A stretch of 64,000 bases of DNA from Paenibacillus hemerocallicola (GCF_006265175.1 NZ_VDCQ01000011.1:1-64000); one strand, 5' to 3'. Positions 46,566 to 56,169 are shown, counted from the first letter of the stretch. Notes: generated by a model from the sequence alone, not told the origin. A program made the numbers and translations.

Positions 46566-47663
46566 ATGTCGAAGATGCGTTCGTTCCCCGATCCGTGGAT
46601 ACTGGTATCCACGCTGCTCATTTTATCGATCGGCGTTGTGATGGTGTACAGCGCCAGCGCGGTTCTCGCCTTTCATGAGCATGGCGACTACTATTACTAT
46701 TTGAAACGGCAGCTCATTTTTGCGGTGCTGGGCATCGCGGCCATGTACGTGACGATGAACGTCGATTACTGGGTATGGAAAAAGTACGCCAAAGTCGGCC
46801 TGATCGTCTGCTTCGCGCTTCTTGTCATCGTGCTGATTCCCGGAATCGGAGTCGTGCGCGGCGGCGCCCGCAGCTGGCTCGGCATCGGCTCGCTCGGCAT
46901 CCAGCCCTCGGAGTTCATGAAGCTCGGCATGATCGTGTTTCTCGCCAAGCTGCTCTCCGAGGAGCAGTCGAAAATAACCGGGTTTGCGAAAGGGCTGCTG
47001 CCGCCGTTAGGCATAATGGGATTCGCCTTCGGCATGATCATGCTCCAGCCCGATTTGGGGACAGGCGCCGTTTTGGTAGGCGCATCGCTCCTTATTATTT
47101 ATACGGCTGGAGCCAGGATTTCCCATTTGACTTACTTGGGTCTGATCGGACTGGTCGGGTTTGTCGGTCTCATCGCCGCGGCGCCCTACCGGCTCAAACG
47201 GATAACCGCCTTTCTCGATCCGTGGCAAGATCCGCTGGGGGCGGGGTACCAGTCGATTCAATCGCTGTATGCGATAGGCCCAGGAGGCTTGGCCGGACTC
47301 GGTCTCGGCATGAGCCGGCAAAAGTACAGCTATTTGCCGGAGCCGCAAACCGACTTCATCTTCTCGATTATCGCCGAGGAGCTCGGCTTTATCGGCGGCG
47401 CTACCGTCCTGCTGCTGTTCGCCCTTCTCGTCTGGAGAGGGATGCGGACGGCAATTACGGCTCCCGACACGTTCGGCAGCCTGCTCGCGGTAGGCATCGT
47501 GGGGATGATCGCCGTACAGGTCGTCATTAACATCGGCGTCGTCATCGGCATGTTTCCCGTTACGGGCATTACGCTTCCGCTCATTAGTGCCGGCGGCTCG
47601 TCCTTGACGCTCATGCTGACCGCGATCGGCGTATTGCTGAATATTTCCCGCTATGCGAGGTGA
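46566..47663 (+). CDS. spoVE: FtsW/SpoVE-type SEDS peptidoglycan polymerase
   Basis: The product is 365 residues from ATG 46566, 10 bases after GGAGG. It has ten membrane helices. SEDS family blocks include GIGSLGIQPSEFMKLGMI, DLGTGAVL and the C-terminal GITLPLISAGGSSL. It polymerises glycan strands from lipid II with a partner class B PBP. It is named SpoVE by position between murD and murG; it could also serve as the vegetative FtsW. Confidence 0.92.
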   Translation: MSKMRSFPDPWILVSTLLILSIGVVMVYSASAVLAFHEHGDYYYYLKRQLIFAVLGIAAMYVTMNVDYWVWKKYAKVGLIVCFALLVIVLIPGIGVVRGGARSWLGIGSLGIQPSEFMKLGMIVFLAKLLSEEQSKITGFAKGLLPPLGIMGFAFGMIMLQPDLGTGAVLVGASLLIIYTAGARISHLTYLGLIGLVGFVGLIAAAPYRLKRITAFLDPWQDPLGAGYQSIQSLYAIGPGGLAGLGLGMSRQKYSYLPEPQTDFIFSIIAEELGFIGGATVLLLFALLVWRGMRTAITAPDTFGSLLAVGIVGMIAVQVVINIGVVIGMFPVTGITLPLISAGGSSLTLMLTAIGVLLNISRYAR

Positions 47664-47669
47664 ATCACA

Positions 47670-48740
47670 TTGAAATCGATCGTTTTCACCGGCGGCGGCT
47701 CGGCGGGGCATGTGACCCCGAATCTGGCGCTGATCGCCAGGCTGAAGGATCAAGGCTGGAGCGTCGATTACGTCGGTTCGGCCGATGGCATCGAGAGAAA
47801 AATTACCGAGGAAGCCGGGATCCGGTTTCATCCGATTTCTTCGGGAAAACTCCGCCGTTACTTTGATTTGCAAAACTTCAAAGACCCGTTCAAAGTGATA
47901 AAAGGCGTAGGCGACGCCTACCGGATCATACGCAAGCTGAAGCCGAACGCCGTCTTTTCCAAAGGCGGCTTCGTGTCCGTTCCGGTCGTTTTCGCCGCTT
48001 GGATGAATCGGGTGCCGGTTCTTATTCATGAATCGGACATGACACCGGGTCTGGCGAACAAGCTGTCGTTTCCGTTCGCCTCCAAAGTTTGCGTGACGTT
48101 TCCCGAGACGGTTCGCCAATTTTCCGGCGATAAAGCGGAATGCACAGGCCTGCCGATCCGGGATGAAATGCTGCGCGGCAGCGCAGCCAAAGGACTGAGC
48201 CTCTGCGATTTTCACAAGCAGAAGCCCGTGCTGTTCGTCATGGGAGGCAGTCTCGGCTCGAGGGTCATCAACGGTGCGGTACGCGGCGGTCTGGAACGGC
48301 TGCTGGAGCAATTTCAGATCGTGCATCTGTGCGGCAAAGGCAATCTCGATCCCTCTCTGTCCGCCGTTCGCGGGTACTGTCAATTCGAATACGTGACGAC
48401 CGAGCTGCCGGACCTGCTGGCGATGGCCGACGTCGTCGTATCCCGCTCCGGGTCGACATCGATCTTCGAGTTTTTGTACATGCGCAAGCCGATGCTGCTC
48501 GTGCCGCTTTCGAAAAACGCTTCGCGCGGCGATCAAATTTTGAACGCCGAATCGTTTCGCTCCCAAGGGTATTGCGAAGTGCTTGAAGAGGAGCGGATGA
48601 CCGCCGACATTCTTGCGGAGCAAGTATCTCGGCTATACGAACGTCGAGGGGAATACGTCGAACGGATGAAAGGCCATTCGAATCAGGACAGCATTACTAG
48701 CATTCTCGGGCTTATCGGTCAGGTTGCCGGGACCAAATAA
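47670..48740 (+). CDS. murG: Lipid II synthase MurG
   Basis: The product is 356 residues from TTG 47670, 6 bases after spoVE. The start is fixed by the N-terminal loop FTGGGSAGHVTPN (residues 6-18). A second loop, VMGGSLGSRVIN, is near 191, and RSGSTSIFEF near 263. It transfers GlcNAc to lipid I on the inner face of the membrane. It is most like the YkuR-free, Bacillus-type MurG proteins in loop sequence, though more diverged at the second G-loop. Confidence 0.93.
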   Translation: MKSIVFTGGGSAGHVTPNLALIARLKDQGWSVDYVGSADGIERKITEEAGIRFHPISSGKLRRYFDLQNFKDPFKVIKGVGDAYRIIRKLKPNAVFSKGGFVSVPVVFAAWMNRVPVLIHESDMTPGLANKLSFPFASKVCVTFPETVRQFSGDKAECTGLPIRDEMLRGSAAKGLSLCDFHKQKPVLFVMGGSLGSRVINGAVRGGLERLLEQFQIVHLCGKGNLDPSLSAVRGYCQFEYVTTELPDLLAMADVVVSRSGSTSIFEFLYMRKPMLLVPLSKNASRGDQILNAESFRSQGYCEVLEEERMTADILAEQVSRLYERRGEYVERMKGHSNQDSITSILGLIGQVAGTK

Positions 48741-48826
48741 AAGGGAAAAAATAGAAAATAGTAATAGAAGCGACCGATCGCCGCTTTCGCGTCAGGGCCG
48801 CAAGGAGATTTTGTCCGTCTAGGCGT

Positions 48827-48855
48827 TTGTCACACATCCCGCCCTCTTACATACT
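48827..48855 (+). promoter_or_regulatory. Possible sigma-A promoter for murB
   Basis: TTGTCA, 17 bases, CATACT, within the 276-base murG-murB gap. It lies about 160 bases before the murB ATG. The rest of this gap holds no gene that I can see. Confidence 0.45.
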
Positions 48856-49016
48856 ATACACTATAACCGTGACAGACACCGGGATACCGCGGAAAGCACC
48901 CTGCGGAAAAATGGCCGTTTTTCTCAAGTGTTCGGACTTATGCGTCCTCGCCAATCAGCGTCTGCAGGCGTCTGGCGTCGACGATTGTCCCCGATTTTCG
49001 TGAAGGAGGTTTCCCC

Positions 49017-49922
49017 ATGCAACAGGTTATACAACAATTGCTTTCAGCCCGGGTGGGTAAGGTTCTGCTTGACGAGACGCTCGCCGAGTACACGACATGG
49101 AAAATTGGAGGTCCCGCCGACGTTCTGGTCATTCCTGACGGAACCCGCGAGCTGGCGGAAACGATCCGCATTTTGCATCGTCATGGACAGTCGTTCCAGA
49201 CGATCGGCAGGGGCTCCAATATGCTCATTGCCGATAAGGGCGTGCGAGGCGTCGTTGTGCATTTGGGCAGAGGACTGAACTATATCCGGTTCGACGGCAA
49301 TGTCGTGACGGCGGGAGGAGCGGTATCGCTCATTACGCTCTCCGTCAAGGCCGCGAAGGAAGGATTGACCGGGCTGGAGTTCGCCGGGGGCATCCCCGGC
49401 ACAGTGGGGGGAGCCGTCTACATGAATGCGGGGGCTCACGGTTCGGATATGTCACGTATTCTCAAAGAAGCCGAGATTGTGCTGGAAACCGGAGAAACGG
49501 TACGCCTGCGGAATGACGAGATGGAGTTTGCTTACCGGCATTCTTGGCTGCACGGCCGCGCCGGAATCGTGACGGAAGCCGTGCTCGAGCTCGCGCACGG
49601 AGACCGGAAGGAAATCGCCGCGACGAATGCGACATACAAGGAGCGCCGGATTCAAACGCAACCGCTCACTTTGGCATGCGCCGGCAGTACGTTCCGCAAC
49701 CCCGACGGTCATTATGCGGCGAAGCTGATCGAGGAAGCCGGCCTGAAAGGATTTCGCGTCGGCGGTGCGGAAGTATCCAAGCAGCATGCCAACTTCATCA
49801 TCAACACGGGTGGCGCGAAAGCGGACGACGTCCTGCAATTGATGGACCATATTCAACGCACCGTCTATGAAACGTTCGGCATCACGCTCACGCCCGAAGT
49901 GCTGGTCGTAGGCGATCGATAA
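49017..49922 (+). CDS. murB: UDP-N-acetylenolpyruvoylglucosamine reductase MurB
   Basis: The product is 301 residues, the short type II form. FAD-binding blocks are YTTWKIGGPADVLVIP and GRGSNMLIADKGVRG. The late CAGSTFRNP block carries the catalytic Ser near 223, and EAGLKGFRVGGAEVS follows. It reduces the enolpyruvyl group to make UDP-MurNAc. The ATG follows AAGGAGG. Confidence 0.97.
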   Translation: MQQVIQQLLSARVGKVLLDETLAEYTTWKIGGPADVLVIPDGTRELAETIRILHRHGQSFQTIGRGSNMLIADKGVRGVVVHLGRGLNYIRFDGNVVTAGGAVSLITLSVKAAKEGLTGLEFAGGIPGTVGGAVYMNAGAHGSDMSRILKEAEIVLETGETVRLRNDEMEFAYRHSWLHGRAGIVTEAVLELAHGDRKEIAATNATYKERRIQTQPLTLACAGSTFRNPDGHYAAKLIEEAGLKGFRVGGAEVSKQHANFIINTGGAKADDVLQLMDHIQRTVYETFGITLTPEVLVVGDR

Positions 49923-49975
49923 AGCGGTTATTCCGGTTCCCGGCTTGCAAGGCAGGCTTTCGGGAGGGTATAACA

Positions 49976-51253
49976 TTGGAGAAGCTGGTTATCGAAGGCG
50001 GAAAACCATTGTCCGGCAACGTCCGGATTCATGGCGCCAAAAACGCGGCGCTGCCGGTCCTGGCGGCATGCATGATGGCGTCAGGCGTTCACCGGATCGG
50101 AAACGTGCCGGATTTGCTCGATATTCATGTCATGCTGGACATTTTGCGCGCGCTCGGCTGCAAAGCGGAGCTGAAGGACGACGTCGTGTCTCTGGAAACG
50201 TCAACGGCCCATTCGTCTCACGTGCCCGAGGAATTGATGACGCAAATGAGGTCCTCGATCTTCCTGATGGGACCGCTGTTGTCCAGATTCGGGCATGTGC
50301 AGGTGTACCAGCCGGGCGGCTGCGCTATCGGGGAACGCAAAATCGATTTGCATTTGAAGGGGCTCCAGGCGCTTGGAGCGACGATCGAAGAATCGGGCAA
50401 CACGATAACGTGTCGCGCCGACCGGCTCGCAGGAGCCGATATAACGCTAGATTTCCCGAGCGTCGGAGCCACGGAGAACATCATGATGGCCGCGGCGCTG
50501 GCGGAAGGCGTCACGACGATTTCGAATGCGGCCCGCGAGCCCGAGATTCAAGATTTGCAAAACTTTTTGAATGCGATGGGCGCCAGGATGATAGGAGCCG
50601 GTACCGATACGATAACGATCGAGGGGGTCGACAGACTCGCTCCACGGGCATATCGGGTCATCCCGGACCGAATCGTGACGGGTACGCTAATGGTGGCCGC
50701 TGCCGTGACAAGAGGCAACGTGACGCTCGAGAACGTATGTCCGGCTCACCTGACATCGGTTATCCATGTCCTCAAGCGCGCGGGTGTTCAAATCGCGATC
50801 GACGATGATATAATGTTCGTAAGCTGTTCGTCGCGGCCGAAAGCCGTAGAGAGAATCATCACTTCGCCGCATCCGTCGTTCCCGACCGATCTGCAGGCGC
50901 AGATGATGGTGCTGCTGTCGCTCGCCGACGGAATTAGCGTCATGAAGGAAACGGTATTCGAAGGCAGATTCAAGCACGTCGACGAATTGACGCGCATGGG
51001 AGCCGACATCCGGGTAGATTTGAGCAGCGCATTTATTCGCGGAGTGTCGAGATTGTACGGGGCGACGGTCGAAGCGACCGATTTGCGCGCGGGAGCCGCG
51101 CTCGTCATCGCCGGTCTGGCCGCCAACGGCACGACCATTGTCGAGCAGGTCCATCATATCGATCGGGGCTATGACCGGATCGAGAACATGTTTGGCCGGT
51201 TGGGCGCCAAGATCGAGCGTTATAGCCCGGTCCGGCAGTTGAAAGTCCCTTAA
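49976..51253 (+). CDS. murA: UDP-GlcNAc 1-carboxyvinyltransferase MurA
   Basis: The product is 425 residues from TTG 49976, after GGGAGGG. The catalytic Cys is at residue 116 in YQPGGCAIGER, the site hit by fosfomycin. The N-terminal HGAKNAALPVLAA motif (Lys 22, Asn 23) is intact. It is the first committed enzyme of wall precursor synthesis. It lies between murB and divIB, whereas B. subtilis keeps murAA elsewhere. Confidence 0.97.
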   Translation: MEKLVIEGGKPLSGNVRIHGAKNAALPVLAACMMASGVHRIGNVPDLLDIHVMLDILRALGCKAELKDDVVSLETSTAHSSHVPEELMTQMRSSIFLMGPLLSRFGHVQVYQPGGCAIGERKIDLHLKGLQALGATIEESGNTITCRADRLAGADITLDFPSVGATENIMMAAALAEGVTTISNAAREPEIQDLQNFLNAMGARMIGAGTDTITIEGVDRLAPRAYRVIPDRIVTGTLMVAAAVTRGNVTLENVCPAHLTSVIHVLKRAGVQIAIDDDIMFVSCSSRPKAVERIITSPHPSFPTDLQAQMMVLLSLADGISVMKETVFEGRFKHVDELTRMGADIRVDLSSAFIRGVSRLYGATVEATDLRAGAALVIAGLAANGTTIVEQVHHIDRGYDRIENMFGRLGAKIERYSPVRQLKVP

Positions 51254-51277
51254 ACTACGAAAATAATCGGCCGAAAG

Positions 51278-51300
51278 TCCCCTTCTGACCTAGAAGGGGA
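51278..51300 (+). terminator. Hairpin between murA and divIB
   Basis: TCCCCTTCT-GACCT-AGAAGGGGA is a perfect 9-bp stem. No T-run follows, so it is more likely an mRNA-stability or pausing element than a full terminator. Confidence 0.4.
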
Positions 51301-51346
51301 TGTACGGCGTTAACGATTTCGCGTCCCGCGATCGGAGGTTTTGGCT

Positions 51347-52156
51347 TTGCAGGAAAGGATGCCCGTACTCCGGGAGGAAAGAAAGAGAAGCCGCGGCAGC
51401 CGCAAGCTGCTTTTCTTCCTGCTGCTGCTTTTCGTAACGCTTCTGGCCGTCTTGTTTTTTCGATCATCCTTGAGTAAAATCGCGCAGATCGAAATAGCCG
51501 GAAACACGGCTTTAACGGCCGAGGAAATCGGACAAGCCTCCGGCATTTCCAACGGCCACAACTTTTTCGGTTTCCGCTCGGCCACGGTCGAACAGCGGGT
51601 CAAGCAGCTGCAGGCCGTAGAAAGCGTGGAAGTGCGCAAAAAGTTTCCCGGATCGATCCGTATTACGGTTCGGGAATATCCCCGCGTAGCGTTCCAGATC
51701 CGGCCGACGGGCGAGAAGGAAATGCTGCTCTCCAACGGCTTGGCGGTTCCCGTCACGGACAAAAACATCGTCGTGGACAAGCCGATCTTGTCGGGATGGG
51801 ACGAAGGCAATACGTGGAAGCTGAAGCTTTGCGAGACGCTTCGCAAAATACCGGATAAGACGTTATCGGAAATTTCGGAGATCAAGCCTTCTCCGACCAA
51901 AACATACGAGGATAAAATCAAGATGTATACCCGTTCCCAATTCGAGGTGTATACGACGGTTACCTATTTGCCGGACAAAATTTTGTATCTCGAGGAAATG
52001 ATCGAGCAAATGGCGGACAAGGAAGTCGACTCCGGCGTCTTCGAGCTGCTGGAAGCGAATACGCACATTCCTTTCGAGCAGTACTACGGAAAGCCGGACG
52101 CTCAGAAGAACGGGCAAAAAACGGATGCCAAGGATACCCAGAAAAAAGGAAATTGA
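51347..52156 (+). CDS. divIB: Cell division protein DivIB (FtsQ)
   Basis: The product is 269 residues from TTG 51347, 8 bases after GGAGG; TTG 51341 is too close. A basic cytoplasmic tail is followed by one membrane helix (about 22-41) and a POTRA domain beginning IAQIEIAGNTALTAEEIG. The FtsQ beta domain covers about 125-245, and a Lys/Gln/Asp-rich tail ends the protein. It stabilises FtsL and DivIC in the divisome. Confidence 0.93.
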   Translation: MQERMPVLREERKRSRGSRKLLFFLLLLFVTLLAVLFFRSSLSKIAQIEIAGNTALTAEEIGQASGISNGHNFFGFRSATVEQRVKQLQAVESVEVRKKFPGSIRITVREYPRVAFQIRPTGEKEMLLSNGLAVPVTDKNIVVDKPILSGWDEGNTWKLKLCETLRKIPDKTLSEISEIKPSPTKTYEDKIKMYTRSQFEVYTTVTYLPDKILYLEEMIEQMADKEVDSGVFELLEANTHIPFEQYYGKPDAQKNGQKTDAKDTQKKGN

Positions 52157-52170
52157 TTCGAAAGTTATGG

Positions 52171-52198
52171 GAAGGAGGCGAACTTGGGCCTCTTTTTT
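52171..52198 (+). terminator. Terminator after divIB
   Basis: GAAGGAGGC pairs with GCCTCTTTT (G-U pairs allowed) around an 8-base loop, with a run of seven T. It separates the mur/divIB transcript from ftsAZ. Confidence 0.7.
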
Positions 52199-52422
52199 TG
52201 TTTTCGTTTCCGACGAATGCCGCTTCGTCGAGAGACGTCTCGGGACGGCGCTTTTCCAATTCCGGGACAGCCGCATGGGACTTGAATCCTATTAAAAAAA
52301 GCTACTCAATCTTTTTAAATAATGGTAGAATTGTAATTATGGGATCGTGCAAGCTTCCGGCGTTCCGTATCACGGCTGGCAATAATTTCAAGGGATAAAA
52401 TACATAAAAAATTGTTTGAAAA
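52199..52422. other. Gap where ylxW, ylxX and sbp would be expected
   Basis: The divIB-ftsA gap is 355 bases in all. Apart from the terminator and the sigma-H-like promoter, this AT-rich stretch holds no gene I can support. The open frame at 52153-52398 has no family likeness and overlaps the divIB stop. Confidence 0.5.
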
Positions 52423-52451
52423 AGAGGGAAACCATAAGCCGTGTGGAATAT
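52423..52451 (+). promoter_or_regulatory. Sigma-H-like promoter of ftsAZ
   Basis: AGAGGGAAA (52423-52431), 11 bases, GTGGAATAT (52443-52451). Against RNAGGAWWW-N11/12-RNNGAATWW, the -35 has one mismatch and the -10 none. It sits about 60 bases before the ftsA start. B. subtilis ftsAZ is known to have a sigma H promoter raised at the onset of sporulation. Confidence 0.6.
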
Positions 52452-52511
52452 GTACAAAGGTGTTTTTTGCAAGTTCACCAATCAATATGAATTACTGGGA
52501 GGTGCCACGGC

Positions 52512-53756
52512 TTGAGCAGCAATGACATCATTGTGAGTCTGGACATCGGTACGTCCAAAGTGCGAGCGATTATCGGCGAATTGAACAATGGCGCCATTAA
52601 TATAATCGGAGTCGGCTCTGCCGACTCGGAAGGCATTCGCAAGGGAGCCATCGTAGACATCGATCAAACGGTGCAGTCGATTCGGAACGCGATCGACCAC
52701 GCCGAACGGATGGTAGGCATACAAATATCGGAAGTGTACGTCGGCATTGCCGGTAATCATATCGCATTACAGTCAAGCCACGGTGTGGTGGCCGTATCGA
52801 ACGAGGACCGGGAAATCGGCGAAGAGGATATCGACCGCGTACTGCAGGCGTCCAGAGTGATCGCCCTTCCGCCGGAAAGGGAGATTATCGGCGTCGTACC
52901 GAAGCAGTATGTGGTTGACGGTCTGGAAGGCATTCAGGATCCAAGAGGCATGATAGGCGTGCGGCTGGAAGTGGAAGCGACGATCATCACCGGAGCCAAG
53001 ACGTCGATACATAACCTTCTGCGCTGCGTCGAGAAGTCGGGAGTGCGCGTAACCGGCGTCGTTTTGATGTCTCTTGCCGCCGGCCAGCTGTGTCTGTCCA
53101 AGGACGAGAAAACGGTAGGGACCGTGCTGGTCGATATCGGCGCGGGCGCGATCACGATCGCCATATACGAAGAAAGCAGCTTGACCGCGACGTCGACGTT
53201 GCCGATCGGCGGGGAATACATTACCAACGACATTTCCATCGGCCTTCGTACTCAATTGGACATCGCCGAGAAGATCAAGCTCAAGTTCGGCTGCGCGATC
53301 GTGGACGATGCCGCGCCCGATCAGGTTTTCAAGGTGAACCGGATCGGCAGCAACGTCGACAAGCAGTTTTCCCAAGTAGATTTGGCCCAAATTATCGAAC
53401 CCAGAGTCCAAGAAATTTTTCAATTGATCCGGTCCGAAGTGCAGCGGCTCGGCTTTACCGACATACCGGGCGGGTACGTGTTGACGGGCGGTGCCGTGTC
53501 GATGCCGGGCATGCTCGAAATCGCTCAGGCGGAGTTGGAAAATTCGGTACGCATGGCCGTTCCCGATTTTATCGGCGTTCGCGATCCTGCGTATACGAGC
53601 GGCGTCGGCATTATCCACTATGTATCCAAATTTGCACGCCAGCGCACCAGCACCGCGGTTAAAAAGCTTCCGATCCCGAACAAAAAGGCTTCGTCCAAAG
53701 AAAACAAGACAGGATTGTTCGAGCGGATCAAAAACTATTTGAGCGAATTCATTTAG
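52512..53756 (+). CDS. ftsA: Cell division actin-like protein FtsA
   Basis: The product is 414 residues from a TTG start, after GGGAGG. Actin-fold ATPase blocks are IIVSLDIGTSKVRAIIG (phosphate 1), LVDIGAGAITIAIYE (phosphate 2) and GYVLTGGAVSMPGM (adenosine). The C-terminus ends with a short amphipathic helix, LFERIKNYLSEFI, that anchors the Z ring to the membrane. Confidence 0.97.
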   Translation: MSSNDIIVSLDIGTSKVRAIIGELNNGAINIIGVGSADSEGIRKGAIVDIDQTVQSIRNAIDHAERMVGIQISEVYVGIAGNHIALQSSHGVVAVSNEDREIGEEDIDRVLQASRVIALPPEREIIGVVPKQYVVDGLEGIQDPRGMIGVRLEVEATIITGAKTSIHNLLRCVEKSGVRVTGVVLMSLAAGQLCLSKDEKTVGTVLVDIGAGAITIAIYEESSLTATSTLPIGGEYITNDISIGLRTQLDIAEKIKLKFGCAIVDDAAPDQVFKVNRIGSNVDKQFSQVDLAQIIEPRVQEIFQLIRSEVQRLGFTDIPGGYVLTGGAVSMPGMLEIAQAELENSVRMAVPDFIGVRDPAYTSGVGIIHYVSKFARQRTSTAVKKLPIPNKKASSKENKTGLFERIKNYLSEFI

Positions 53757-53843
53757 GAGCTGTTAACGTATCGTTAGTGCGCAAACAGTTCCCTAGGCTC
53801 TCGCGACAAACGACACGAGCACTTGAGGGAGGATAATATTTGT

Positions 53844-54959
53844 ATGTTTGAAATCGATGTGGAAATGGAATCGCTGGCCAAAATCAAAGTGATTGGCGTT
53901 GGCGGCGGCGGGAGCAACGCGGTAAATCGAATGATCGAATTCGGCCTGAAAGGCGTCGAGTTCATTACGGCAAATACAGATGCGCAAGCGCTGCAAACGG
54001 CAAAATCCGAGATTAAGCTGCAGCTCGGCGAGAAATTGACCCGGGGTCTCGGCGCGGGAGCGAATCCCGAAGTAGGCAAAAAAGCGGCCGAAGAATCCCG
54101 CGATTTGATTATTAATGCCCTCCGCGGGGCGGATATGGTATTCGTAACCGCAGGCATGGGCGGCGGCACGGGAACAGGAGCGGCGCCCGTGATCGCGGAA
54201 ATCGCCAAAGAATGCGGAGCGCTGACCGTCGGCGTCGTTACGCGGCCATTCACGTTCGAGGGCCGCAAGCGCGCCGGACAAGCCGATCAAGGCATTATGG
54301 CGTTGAAAGAAAAAGTCGACACGCTGATCGTCATTCCGAATGACCGGCTGCTCGAAATTATCGATAAAAAGACGCCGATGCTCGAAGCGTTCCGCGAGGC
54401 GGACAACGTGCTTCGTCAAGGGGTTAAAGGGATTTCTGACCTGATCGCGGTTCCGGGCCTGATCAACCTCGATTTCGCCGACGTGAAGACGATCATGACC
54501 GAACGCGGTTCCGCGCTCATGGGCATCGGCGTTGCGACGGGTGAGAGCCGTGCGGCGGAGGCGGCCAAGAAAGCGATTATGAGCCCGCTTCTGGAAACGT
54601 CGATCGACGGCGCACGCGGCGTATTGATGAATATTACGGGCGGCGCGAACTTGAGCCTCTATGAAGTAAATGAGGCCGCGGACATTGTCGCCACCGCATC
54701 GGACCCCGAAGTAAATATGATTTTCGGTGCAGGCATCGACGATAAGCTGACCGACGAAATCGTCGTAACGGTTATCGCCACAGGCTTCGAGCACAAACCG
54801 TCTCCGGGTCAGGCTCAGCGTCGCACTCCTGGAGTTTCCGGCGAATCGGTGGACAAGTCGCAAGGCGTTCGTCCTTTCGGCAGCCAGCCTTCCGGCGACC
54901 AGCTCGACATACCTACGTTTTTGCGCAATCGCGGCAAAAATAATCCGACCGGCCGATAA
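53844..54959 (+). CDS. ftsZ: Cell division GTPase FtsZ
   Basis: The product is 371 residues from ATG 53844, with GGGAGG upstream. An in-frame codon at 53823 overlaps the ribosome site and is rejected. The tubulin signature GGGTGTGA is at about 104-111, the N-terminal [14 protein letters not shown] near 17-30, and a T7 loop [11 protein letters not shown] near 207. The C-terminal peptide [10 protein letters not shown] binds FtsA, SepF and ZapA-type partners. Confidence 0.98.
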   Translation: MFEIDVEMESLAKIKVIGVGGGGSNAVNRMIEFGLKGVEFITANTDAQALQTAKSEIKLQLGEKLTRGLGAGANPEVGKKAAEESRDLIINALRGADMVFVTAGMGGGTGTGAAPVIAEIAKECGALTVGVVTRPFTFEGRKRAGQADQGIMALKEKVDTLIVIPNDRLLEIIDKKTPMLEAFREADNVLRQGVKGISDLIAVPGLINLDFADVKTIMTERGSALMGIGVATGESRAAEAAKKAIMSPLLETSIDGARGVLMNITGGANLSLYEVNEAADIVATASDPEVNMIFGAGIDDKLTDEIVVTVIATGFEHKPSPGQAQRRTPGVSGESVDKSQGVRPFGSQPSGDQLDIPTFLRNRGKNNPTGR

Positions 54960-54976
54960 AAACCAAATGTATACGA

Positions 54977-55010
54977 TAAGCAACCCTCGAGTAGACGGGT
55001 TGCTTTTTTG
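54977..55010 (+). terminator. Terminator after ftsZ
   Basis: AAGCAACCC pairs with GGGTTGCTT around a 10-base loop, then six T. Confidence 0.9.
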
Positions 55011-55077
55011 TTGCCCGAAAAATGGTGAAAGGGTGCGCAAATACGGTAAAATATTCGCTAAAAAAAACGCTCCAGGG

Positions 55078-55119
55078 TGACAAGTTTAGACAGACTTTGA
55101 AATATGCTTACTATATACT
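55078..55119 (+). promoter_or_regulatory. Possible Spo0A-activated promoter of spoIIGA
   Basis: TAGACA (55087-55092) and TATACT (55114-55119) are 21 bases apart. The B. subtilis spoIIG promoter has an unusually long 22-base spacer and is activated by Spo0A bound at the -35. TGACAAG at 55078-55084 matches the Spo0A box (TGNCRAA) at 6 of 7 positions. The evidence is suggestive only. Confidence 0.35.
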
Positions 55120-55245
55120 TAAATCGATTTCACGAATCGAAACACGTTCGGGATCGCCGCAGCTTTACGGAGCGTACAGGCTTCTCCATGCTACGGTGTT
55201 TCGTCGTCGTCTTTCGCTTCGTCCCAAAGGCTGGGAGGAGAGCTC

Positions 55246-56169
55246 GTGGTCGTATATATGGATCTGATCTTCCTGGCCAATTTATTGATCGACGGAGCCA
55301 TATTGTCCGTCACGGCACGTATTCGTCACATTCGTCCAAGTCCATGGCGCATAGGCGCCTCCGCCCTACTAGGCGCTTCCTACGTCATCCTGATGTTGGT
55401 GCCCTCCTTATCATTTATGTTTACCTTCGTCGTGAAATGCTTATTTTCGGCGGCGATGATCGCAATCGCTTTCGGGTTCGGCGGACTTCAGACGTTTTTG
55501 CGCAATTTGGGGACGTTTTACTTGATCAGCTTTGCCGTAGCGGGCGGAATGTTCGGTATCCATTACTTCATGCAATCGCCCGGCGAAGTGATGAACGGAA
55601 TTCTTGTCACGAGGTCCGGCGGGCTGGCTTACCGGCTTCAAATCGGTTTTCTGTTTATTGTCCTGACTTTCGTGCCGCTGGTCTGGATGTTCAAAACGGT
55701 ATTCGTAAGCGCGAAGCGCAGACGGGAGATGACCCAATATTTAGCCGAGGTGCGTATCCGCATCGACGATTACGAGGCGGTTTGCACCGGCTTGATCGAT
55801 ACGGGCAATCAGTTGTACGATCCGTTGACCCGAACGCCTGTCATGGTGGTCGAAGCCGCGCAGTGGAACGAGGTGCTGCCTGAATCGTGGCTGCACCGGA
55901 TCCGGCAATGCGAAGTCGATCAGCTGGTGGCGGCTATCGGTACGGAAACGTTCATATGGCAGGATCGTCTCCGCCTTATTCCTTACCGGGGGGTGAATCG
56001 CGGAACGCAATTTATGCTGGCGCTTAAGCCCGACAAGGTGGTGATTGTCCATAACGAAACGGAGATCGTGAACCGAAAAGTGTTGGTCGGACTCGACGGC
56101 GGCAAGCTGTGCGCCGATGGATCGTACCAGGCGATCATCCATCCGACGCTCGTGCAGATGGAGGCGTGA
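55246..56169 (+). CDS. spoIIGA: Sigma E processing protease SpoIIGA
   Basis: The product is 307 residues from GTG 55246, after GGGAGGAG. Five N-terminal membrane helices (about 1-155) precede an aspartic-protease domain with [13 protein letters not shown] (Asp near 185). It cuts pro-sigma E in the mother cell after a signal from SpoIIR. It is directly upstream of sigE, as in all endospore formers. Confidence 0.95.
   Translation: MVVYMDLIFLANLLIDGAILSVTARIRHIRPSPWRIGASALLGASYVILMLVPSLSFMFTFVVKCLFSAAMIAIAFGFGGLQTFLRNLGTFYLISFAVAGGMFGIHYFMQSPGEVMNGILVTRSGGLAYRLQIGFLFIVLTFVPLVWMFKTVFVSAKRRREMTQYLAEVRIRIDDYEAVCTGLIDTGNQLYDPLTRTPVMVVEAAQWNEVLPESWLHRIRQCEVDQLVAAIGTETFIWQDRLRLIPYRGVNRGTQFMLALKPDKVVIVHNETEIVNRKVLVGLDGGKLCADGSYQAIIHPTLVQMEA

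Noticed and set aside
52153-52398. 81-codon open frame between divIB and ftsA
   Set aside because: It overlaps the divIB stop and terminator, and it is not like Sbp or DUF881 proteins.
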